Assembly: GCA_945910665.1 (NCBI GenBank)
Contig: CAMDZK010000015.1
Location: 1-11,154 of the forward strand
Origin: an uncultured Peptostreptococcaceae bacterium
GTDB taxonomy: Bacteria > Bacillota > Clostridia > Tissierellales > Peptoniphilaceae
Direction: 5' to 3'
Length of the DNA: 11,154 nucleotides
This document shows, one piece after another, positions 6,159 to 11,154 of this stretch (position 1 is the stretch's first letter; each line of letters begins with the position of its first letter). A program made the translations under genes and the position numbers. The notes under the pieces were generated by a model. It saw nothing but the letters and a program-made list of their open reading frames with translations. It ran no database searches and was not told where the DNA came from.

Positions 6159-7505
6159 AAGAAAGTTTTACTGAGCATCTTAGCCATTTTGCTTGTAGTC
6201 TATGGTGCAGGAGCTTTTTATTTTACACAAACGACATTTCCGAATACAACTATCAATGGCCACGATATGAGTTTCCAAGCCATGGGAAATCTCTTCGAAT
6301 ACAAAGGAGCGATTGACCCTGTCGTCGTAAAAGGACGTGGAGACAAAGAAGTGACAATTGAACCAACGTCGATTAATCTTCAAAAGAAAGTGAAAGAAGG
6401 CACGAAATTTGAGCAAAATGTCGCTCTTTGGCCGTTAGCATTTTTTCAAGAACACAATTATGAAGTAGAATACGACACGGAATACGACCAAGACAAACTG
6501 AGACAAGAGCTGGTTCAATCGGATTTAATGCGCTTCCAAGAAGAACCCGTTGATGCACGGTTAAAAGAAACGGAAGAAGGTTATGTTATTGAACCTGAAG
6601 TACTAGGAACGACCCTGCAAGAAGATGTTCTCGTCGAAGAAGTGATCAATGGTATGGCAGAAGGAAAGAATGAAGTCACATTAAGCGATGACGCCTATGT
6701 AAAACCAGCTGTTCTTTCTGATAACCCTGAACTTCTACAAAAACAAGAATCGGCCAATAAATTGTACGAAACGAAAATCGTCTATGATTTTTCAGACCGT
6801 CAGTATGAATTTACTGGGCAAGAACTTCGCTCTCTTTACGATGAAACTGAAGACGGTCTTGTCATTAACTATGAGCGCGCCCGTGCTCTCGTTCGTCAAA
6901 TGGCCGTTGAAACAGATACTTTTGAAGGAACACGCCATTTTATGAATTCCCATGGAGAAGAAATCGACGTCTCCGGTGGAATTTACGGATGGCTTATGGA
7001 TGTGGACGCCACAACCGACGAATTTATCCAATTGGTCGAAAATCGTGAATCCGTCACTACAACCCCATATTATATTACAGAGGCAATGCACAGAGAAACG
7101 GACGACGTTGGCGACACCTACATCGAAGTTGATTTAACGGAACAGTTTATGTGGATTTATCTCAATGGTGAACTCATCGATTCTGGTTATATTGTCAGTG
7201 GACAGCCAAACTTAGATGCGGCAACGCCCACAGGCGTAAACTATATCCGCGACAAAGAAACAGAACGTTACCTGAAGGGAATTTCCCCAGAAACGGGCGA
7301 AGAATACGATTCCCTTGTAAACTGGTGGTTCCCCATCAACTGGAGCGACGTAGGCATCCACAACTCTACATGGAGAACAGAATTTGGTGGAGACATCTAC
7401 CAATGGAACGGATCCTACGCATGTATCACCGTCCCAGACCCAATGGCGATTACAATCAACGACAGAATTCCAATTGGAACCCCTGTTATCACGTACGGAG
7501 AATAA
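6156..7505 (+). CDS. L,D-transpeptidase-like cell wall protein with variant active-site motif
   Basis: L,D-transpeptidases cross-link peptidoglycan stem peptides outside the membrane. This 449-residue protein starts with an N-terminal signal anchor (KKVLLSILAILLVVYGAGAF). A long extracellular region from about 30 to 310 resembles the peptidoglycan-binding domains often placed before YkuD catalytic domains. The YkuD domain, about 325-449, begins YIEVDLTEQFMWIYLNGELI, has ATPTGV, and retains the catalytic histidine H402 in VGIHNSTWR and the cysteine C423. The canonical [ST]HGCxN motif reads SYACIT here (S420, Y421, A422, C423, T425). The nucleophile is therefore present, but three nearby invariant positions differ. 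It may be active with altered chemistry or specialised in binding. The start is a TTG at 6156 behind a strong SD. A hairpin terminator directly follows the stop, so it is likely monocistronic. Confidence 0.88.
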   Translation: MKKVLLSILAILLVVYGAGAFYFTQTTFPNTTINGHDMSFQAMGNLFEYKGAIDPVVVKGRGDKEVTIEPTSINLQKKVKEGTKFEQNVALWPLAFFQEHNYEVEYDTEYDQDKLRQELVQSDLMRFQEEPVDARLKETEEGYVIEPEVLGTTLQEDVLVEEVINGMAEGKNEVTLSDDAYVKPAVLSDNPELLQKQESANKLYETKIVYDFSDRQYEFTGQELRSLYDETEDGLVINYERARALVRQMAVETDTFEGTRHFMNSHGEEIDVSGGIYGWLMDVDATTDEFIQLVENRESVTTTPYYITEAMHRETDDVGDTYIEVDLTEQFMWIYLNGELIDSGYIVSGQPNLDAATPTGVNYIRDKETERYLKGISPETGEEYDSLVNWWFPINWSDVGIHNSTWRTEFGGDIYQWNGSYACITVPDPMAITINDRIPIGTPVITYGE

Positions 7506-7530
7506 GAGAAGCGAAAGCTTCTCTTTTTTT
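7505..7530 (+). terminator. Rho-independent terminator of the L,D-transpeptidase gene
   Basis: Arms AGAGAAGC (7505-7512) and GCTTCTCT (7517-7524) enclose a GAAA tetraloop. A T-run follows directly. It begins at the last base of the stop codon. Confidence 0.9.
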
Positions 7531-7546
7531 GAAAAAAAGCAATAAA

Positions 7547-7572
7547 AAAAGCGCTCGGTGACTGGCGCTTTT
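7547..7572 (-). terminator. Rho-independent terminator of uppP
   Basis: On the minus strand the arms AAAAGCGC and GCGCTTTT (plus coordinates 7565-7572 and 7547-7554) enclose a 10-base loop and are followed by further T residues. It overlaps the uppP stop codon by two bases. It faces the terminator of the convergent gene. Confidence 0.85.
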
Positions 7573-8443
7573 AGAGTACCATAAAGACAAAGACGACAAT
7601 GGCCAATACGATGCGGTAATAGCCGAAGGGTTTGAAGTCTTTCTTTTGAATATATGACATAAACAATCGAATGACAGCCAAGGCGACGATGAATGACACA
7701 ATGGCGCCAAAGAGGACGACGAGCCATTGATGAGTGGTGAATGCTACGCCATTTTTTACGACTTTTAAGACAGTGGCTCCAAACATCGTAGGAATGGCTA
7801 AAAAGAAGGAAAATTCTGCGGCGGCTACGCGTGATGATCCTAAAATCAATGCGCCTAAAATTGTTGCAGCAGAGCGTGATGTGCCAGGAATCATGGCGAG
7901 ACATTGGAAAAATCCAATGCCAAGAGCAATTTTCCATGGGAGTTTTGACACTTCTGTATAGGTTGGGGTCTTTTTTGCAAAGGCCATTTCTATGACGAGT
8001 ATTCCAATCCCCCAAATGAGAAGAGTGCTGGCAACCACAGTGGGATTAAAGAGATGTTCATCGATAAAATCATCCAACAAAAGACCAAAAATGACGGATG
8101 GAAGCACGCCCACAATCACTCTGGCCCACAATTGCATCGTGTCTTCGTTAAAATATTTGATGCTGTAAAACAATTTTGATTGGAAGTTCATGGCGTCATA
8201 ATTTTCTGGAAGACGCGGATTTCTGTCTCTGTCCATGGGAAATGGGTTCAGCCGTTTAAAATACAAAAAGACAACGGCCAAAATGGCACCCAATTGAATC
8301 ATGACAGAAAATTGATTGGCAAATGATACTGGTTCTAATTGAACAAATTCGTTGACTAAAATTAAATGGCCGGTACTGGAAACGGGCAAAAATTCCGTAA
8401 GGCCTTCAACTATTCCTAAAATAAGTGCTTTTATAAAGTCCAT
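7571..8443 (-). CDS. uppP: Undecaprenyl-diphosphate phosphatase UppP (BacA)
   Basis: This integral membrane phosphatase removes a phosphate from undecaprenyl diphosphate, recycling the lipid carrier used for peptidoglycan and other wall polymers. Overproduction in the family gives bacitracin resistance. The 290-residue protein has the N-terminal signature EGLTEFLPVSSTGH with acidic residues E13 and E17 and H26. The second motif, PGTSRSAAT, carries the catalytic arginine R190. The rest is a set of hydrophobic helices. The family usually has RSGAT, and the Gly-to-Ala change here is also found in active members. The start is the ATG at 8443, with AGGAGG about five bases upstream. A GTG two codons earlier overlaps that SD and is rejected. 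It has its own terminator and its own upstream promoter, divergent from the GntR gene. Confidence 0.96.
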   Translation of the reverse strand: MDFIKALILGIVEGLTEFLPVSSTGHLILVNEFVQLEPVSFANQFSVMIQLGAILAVVFLYFKRLNPFPMDRDRNPRLPENYDAMNFQSKLFYSIKYFNEDTMQLWARVIVGVLPSVIFGLLLDDFIDEHLFNPTVVASTLLIWGIGILVIEMAFAKKTPTYTEVSKLPWKIALGIGFFQCLAMIPGTSRSAATILGALILGSSRVAAAEFSFFLAIPTMFGATVLKVVKNGVAFTTHQWLVVLFGAIVSFIVALAVIRLFMSYIQKKDFKPFGYYRIVLAIVVFVFMVL

Positions 8444-8462
8444 AGGCACCTCCTACCGCTCT

Positions 8463-8491
8463 ATTATACATGAAAAATCCCCACTTCAAAA
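8463..8491 (-). promoter_or_regulatory. Candidate uppP promoter
   Basis: On the minus strand a perfect TATAAT lies at 8468-8463. A weak TTTGAA-like -35 lies about 16 bases upstream. The predicted transcript start would be about 15 bases before the ATG, leaving room only for the SD. Confidence 0.5.
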
Positions 8492-8512
8492 CTTTCTCCT
8501 TTTGTGTATACT
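8485..8512 (+). promoter_or_regulatory. Candidate promoter of the GntR-family gene
   Basis: TATACT at 8507-8512 is preceded by TGTG. A weak TTCAAA lies 16 bases upstream, at 8485-8490. The -35 region is shared with the divergent uppP promoter on the opposite strand. The leader would be very short. Confidence 0.45.
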
Positions 8513-8520
8513 GGTACCAG
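8511..8520. promoter_or_regulatory. Perfect 10-base palindrome, candidate operator
   Basis: CTGGTACCAG is a perfect palindrome that overlaps the end of the -10 box and the beginning of the SD of the GntR-family gene. A repressor here would block transcription start. Autoregulation is common in this family, but a palindrome this short could be chance. Confidence 0.3.
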
Positions 8521-8530
8521 GAGGAATACT

Positions 8531-9220
8531 ATGAGAGACACAAGTAGAAATTTAATTCGAGATACTGTATATGAAATATTACGTGAAAAAATTCTGACCC
8601 AAGAATACAAATTTGGGGAAAGACTGAATATCGATAGCATTTCACAGGAATTGGAAGTGAGCAACAACCCGATCAGGGAAGCCTTAGCGCGCCTTGAAAA
8701 AGATGGACTCATCGTCATGAAACCCAATGTGGGCTCCAGAGTCATGGAGTTTAGTGCTGAATCTTTTCGCGATCTTTCAGAGACGTTGGAAATCCTTTTA
8801 CTCGGAGCCTTTGACTTATGTATTCAATATGGCAGAGAAGATGAGTTGACCCAGTATATGAGCAGTATATTGGATAAACAAAAAGATTTGCTCAAAAAAT
8901 CAAAAGGGCAAAAACATTTTGAGTTTGCCAAAGCGGCAGTTGATTTTGATTCGAGTTTTGTCAAAGTATCCAGAAATAGCCAGTTGATTAAGCTATTTGA
9001 AGGGTTGACAGATCTTTTTATGCTCGCATCTGTCTATGACTACAAGACGAGAGAAGTTGACAAAGAAGAAAATATTAAGGAGCATCAAGCGATTCTCGAA
9101 GCGGTAAAAAACAAGGATCAGACCCTTGTACAAAGATTAGTCAAAGAGCACTATGATAAAACGATACTGTTTCCACAGAGCAAAATGGAAAACGTTTCAT
9201 TGACAAAAGAGACAATGTAG
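8531..9220 (+). CDS. GntR-family transcriptional regulator, FCD (FadR-like) type
   Basis: This is a 229-residue DNA-binding regulator. Residues 1 to about 75 are a GntR winged helix: TVYEILREKILTQEYKFGERLN, then IDSISQELEVSNNPIREAL as the helix-turn-helix with the recognition helix, and RLEKDGLIVMKPNVGSRV as the wing. Residues from about 85 to 215 form an all-helical FCD ligand-binding domain. Most FCD domains bind metal with an Asp and three His. Here the first usual His (DxxFH) appears as FV in DSSFVKVSRN, whereas the His residues in KEHQAIL and KEHYDK remain, so metal binding may be lost or changed. The start at 8531 has AGGAGGA five bases before it. An earlier in-frame codon at 8504 is upstream of that SD and is rejected. 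iorA lies 75 bases downstream in the same direction, making it the likely target. Confidence 0.9.
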   Translation: MRDTSRNLIRDTVYEILREKILTQEYKFGERLNIDSISQELEVSNNPIREALARLEKDGLIVMKPNVGSRVMEFSAESFRDLSETLEILLLGAFDLCIQYGREDELTQYMSSILDKQKDLLKKSKGQKHFEFAKAAVDFDSSFVKVSRNSQLIKLFEGLTDLFMLASVYDYKTREVDKEENIKEHQAILEAVKNKDQTLVQRLVKEHYDKTILFPQSKMENVSLTKETM

Positions 9221-9228
9221 AATAAAAT
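9200..9228 (+). promoter_or_regulatory. Promoter of iorAB
   Basis: TTGACA at 9200-9205 is followed by a 17-base spacer and TAAAAT at 9223-9228. That is a perfect -35 and five of six for the -10. The -35 sits in the last codons of the regulator gene, so iorAB can be expressed on its own, with a leader of about 60 bases. Confidence 0.72.
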
Positions 9229-9243
9229 AAAATCATGCACGAA

Positions 9244-9267
9244 ATCTTTTTTATTTATAAAAAAGAT
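9244..9267. repeat. Perfect inverted repeat in the iorA leader, candidate operator
   Basis: Arms ATCTTTTTTA (9244-9253) and TAAAAAAGAT (9258-9267) are perfect and separated by TTTA. It begins about 9 bases after the predicted transcription start and ends 28 bases before the iorA ATG. The stem is almost entirely A:T, so a strong RNA terminator is unlikely. A protein-binding site is the more natural reading. Confidence 0.5.
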
Positions 9268-9295
9268 AATCGTGGACGATGAAGGAGGAAACGCC

Positions 9296-11089
9296 ATGAA
9301 AAAGTTGTTGACCGGTAATGAAGCGGTCGCAAGAGGGTGTTACGAAGCAGGTGTTCGCTTTGCTTCCGCATACCCAGGTACACCAAGTACCGAAATTTTA
9401 GAAAACCTTTCTACATATGATGAAGTGTATGCAGAATGGGCCCCAAACGAAAAGGTTGCACTCGAGTCAGTGATCGGAGCATCCTTTGCAGGAGCTAGAG
9501 CCATCGCTTCCATGAAGCACGTCGGAATCAACGTTGCAGCTGATCCACTTTTCACATTTGTATACACAGGTGTTAACGGTGGTGCTGTTGTTATTTCCGC
9601 TGACGAACCAGGCCAACACTCCTCACAAAACGAACAAGATAACAGAAACTACGCAAAACACGCGAAAATGCCAATGATGGAACCATCGGATTCACAAGAA
9701 TGTAAAGATTTCATCAAAACTGCGTATGAAGTCAGTGAAGAGTTTGATATTCCAGTACTTTTCCGTATGACAACGCGTGTGTGCCATGCGAAGTCCATCG
9801 TTGAGCTGGGCGAACGCGTCGAAGTTCCGATTCAAAAATACGAAAAACAACCAGGCAAACGCGTTATGGTTCCTGCCAATGCAGTTGTCCGCCGCGTCGA
9901 CTTACAAGACCGTATGACTCGTTTGCAAGAATACTCCAACAATTCTCCTTTAAACCGCATTGAATACAATGGAGATAAAAAAGTTGGTATTATCTGTGCT
10001 GGTGCTACATATGGGTACGCAAAAGAAGTATTCGGTGACGAAGCATCGTACTTAAAATTAGGTTTCAGCTATCCAATGCCTGACACCAAAATCAAAGAGT
10101 TCTGCGAAAATGTAGAAACTGTCTATATTATCGAAGAAAACGATCCATTTATCGAAGAACATGTCCGCTCTTTAGGATTCTTAGATGTGAAAGGAAAAGA
10201 AGTATTCCCAACCAACGGAGAAATGCTTCCAGAAGTCATTCGCAAAGCAGTGTATGGCGAAGAACATGAAACGGTTGGTTATGATGGCGAAGGAATCGTT
10301 CCACGTCCACCAACACTTTGCGCCGGATGTCCTCACCGTGGATTCTTCTATGAGCTCGGCAAAAAGAAAGGCGTCTTGTTCTCTGGAGATATCGGATGTT
10401 ACACATTAGGTGTTGCACCACCATTTAGTGCGATTGACACAACCATCTGTATGGGTGGTGCCTTTAGTATCGGACATGGTGCGCAAAAAGTATTCAACAT
10501 GGGTGGCGCAAATGAAGGAATGAAAGTCGTTTCCATGATGGGTGACTCTACATTCTTCCACACCGGAATTAACTCTTTAATTAACGTTTTATATAACCAA
10601 TCCAACACAGTCAACGTTATCTTAGACAACCGTATTACTGGGATGACTGGTCACCAAGAAAACCCAGGTTCTGGTTTTACAGCAAAACATGGGGATACAA
10701 ACATCATCAGCATCGAAGAAGTCGTTCGTGCTCTTGGATTTAAACATATTGATGTAGTAAATCCAAATGAATTAGAAAAAATGAGAGAAACCATCAACAG
10801 ACATTTAGATTTAGATGAACCTTCTGTCATTATCACACGTTGGCCTTGCGTACTCAAAAAATTCTCTGAAGCAGATAAACAAGAATTTAGTGAGTTATTC
10901 GCAAATAAATATCAAGTCGATGAAGAAGTATGTATCGGTTGTAAAAAATGTACAAAAGTTGGATGTCCAGCGGTTGTATTCCAACCAGAAAAGAAAAAAT
11001 CCAGCATCGATTTATTACAATGCGTCGGATGTAGCGTTTGTGCACAAGTGTGCCCAGTAGGTGCAATTAAGAAAGAGGAACGACAATGA
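9296..11089 (+). CDS. iorA: Indolepyruvate:ferredoxin oxidoreductase, alpha subunit
   Basis: With IorB it oxidatively decarboxylates indolepyruvate and other aryl pyruvates to the aryl-acetyl-CoA, reducing ferredoxin. This is a step in anaerobic breakdown of aromatic amino acids. The 597-residue length is usual. The N-terminal pyrimidine-binding domain has LTGNEAVARG, AYPGTPSTEI and EWAPNEKVALE. The thiamine diphosphate domain has LCAGCPHRGFFYELG, GDIGCYTLG, MGDSTFFHTG (GDS at 416-418) and LDNRITGMTGHQ. The C-terminal ferredoxin domain binds two 4Fe-4S clusters through C546, C549, C552, C557 and C576, C579, C582, C586. The x4 gap before C557 is normal for IorA. The start at 9296 has GAAGGAGG seven bases upstream. 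An earlier GTG at 9272 precedes that SD. Proline codons are about 23 of 30 CCA, unlike the mixed use in moaA, which suggests high expression. The stop overlaps iorB (ATGA). Confidence 0.97.
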   Translation: MKKLLTGNEAVARGCYEAGVRFASAYPGTPSTEILENLSTYDEVYAEWAPNEKVALESVIGASFAGARAIASMKHVGINVAADPLFTFVYTGVNGGAVVISADEPGQHSSQNEQDNRNYAKHAKMPMMEPSDSQECKDFIKTAYEVSEEFDIPVLFRMTTRVCHAKSIVELGERVEVPIQKYEKQPGKRVMVPANAVVRRVDLQDRMTRLQEYSNNSPLNRIEYNGDKKVGIICAGATYGYAKEVFGDEASYLKLGFSYPMPDTKIKEFCENVETVYIIEENDPFIEEHVRSLGFLDVKGKEVFPTNGEMLPEVIRKAVYGEEHETVGYDGEGIVPRPPTLCAGCPHRGFFYELGKKKGVLFSGDIGCYTLGVAPPFSAIDTTICMGGAFSIGHGAQKVFNMGGANEGMKVVSMMGDSTFFHTGINSLINVLYNQSNTVNVILDNRITGMTGHQENPGSGFTAKHGDTNIISIEEVVRALGFKHIDVVNPNELEKMRETINRHLDLDEPSVIITRWPCVLKKFSEADKQEFSELFANKYQVDEEVCIGCKKCTKVGCPAVVFQPEKKKSSIDLLQCVGCSVCAQVCPVGAIKKEERQ

Positions 11090-11154
11090 CAAAAAATATT
11101 TTATTAGTTGGTGTCGGTGGACAAGGAACAATCCTCGCCAGTAAATTATTGACA
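11086..11154 (+). CDS. iorB: Indolepyruvate:ferredoxin oxidoreductase, beta subunit (3' end outside window)
   Basis: Only the first 23 codons are present. They read MTKNILLVGVGGQGTILASK and onward, which is the characteristic N-terminus of the gamma-type domain of 2-oxoacid:ferredoxin oxidoreductases. The Gly-rich GVGGQG loop is present. The start overlaps the iorA stop (ATGA), so the two subunits are translationally coupled. The immediate pairing with iorA makes the identity near certain despite the truncation by the window edge. Confidence 0.93.
   Translation, partial: MTKNILLVGVGGQGTILASKLLT

Noticed and set aside
7212..8015. 267-codon open frame on the minus strand
   Set aside because: It overlaps uppP in another frame and runs antisense to the end of the L,D-transpeptidase gene, across both terminators. 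Its protein has the erratic composition of a shadow frame, and both overlapped genes are secure.
9244..9267. Inverted repeat as a terminator of the regulator gene
   Set aside because: The stem is nearly all A:T and no T-run follows it. A promoter lies before it and an operator explanation fits better, though read-through control is not excluded.

Overview
The window looks like a chromosomal segment of a low-to-moderate GC anaerobic Firmicute, most likely one of the amino-acid-fermenting Clostridia or their relatives. The support is strong purine-rich Shine-Dalgarno (SD) sites, TTG starts, an indolepyruvate:ferredoxin oxidoreductase, clostridial-type dihydrofolate reductase, and tight ATGA gene overlaps. 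I cannot name a genus from the sequence alone. Nearly all of the window is coding, and no gap exceeds about 110 bases. I see no tRNA, rRNA, CRISPR array, insertion sequence, phage gene or defence system.

Bases 1-5789 carry a run of seven plus-strand genes: the 3' part of a polytopic membrane protein (probably DUF1576), moaA, a moaC-MOSC fusion, a small second MOSC-like gene, a dihydrofolate reductase gene, lplA (lipoate-protein ligase), and a lipoprotein of unknown role. The junctions are 1 to 14 bases apart or overlap, so the genes probably form one operon. It would serve molybdenum cofactor, folate and lipoate metabolism. Its promoter lies before the window and no terminator is evident at its end.

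Bases 5786-8443 concern the envelope. A small two-helix membrane protein on the minus strand converges on the lipoprotein gene. A plus-strand L,D-transpeptidase-like protein with an altered active-site motif follows. Two hairpin terminators then separate it from the convergent uppP (undecaprenyl-diphosphate phosphatase) gene.

Bases 8444-11154 hold a divergent intergenic region, a GntR/FCD-type regulator, and then iorA and the first 23 codons of iorB, which form the indolepyruvate:ferredoxin oxidoreductase. A good promoter (TTGACA, 17-base spacer, TAAAAT) straddles the end of the regulator gene. A perfect 10+10 inverted repeat lies just after its predicted transcription start. This suggests that the regulator may control iorAB, which is an inference from position.

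The observations most worth following up are the tandem MOSC arrangement in a mixed cofactor operon, the SYAC variant of the L,D-transpeptidase SHGC motif, and the putative operator in front of iorAB. I do not see convincing evidence for a wholly new system.
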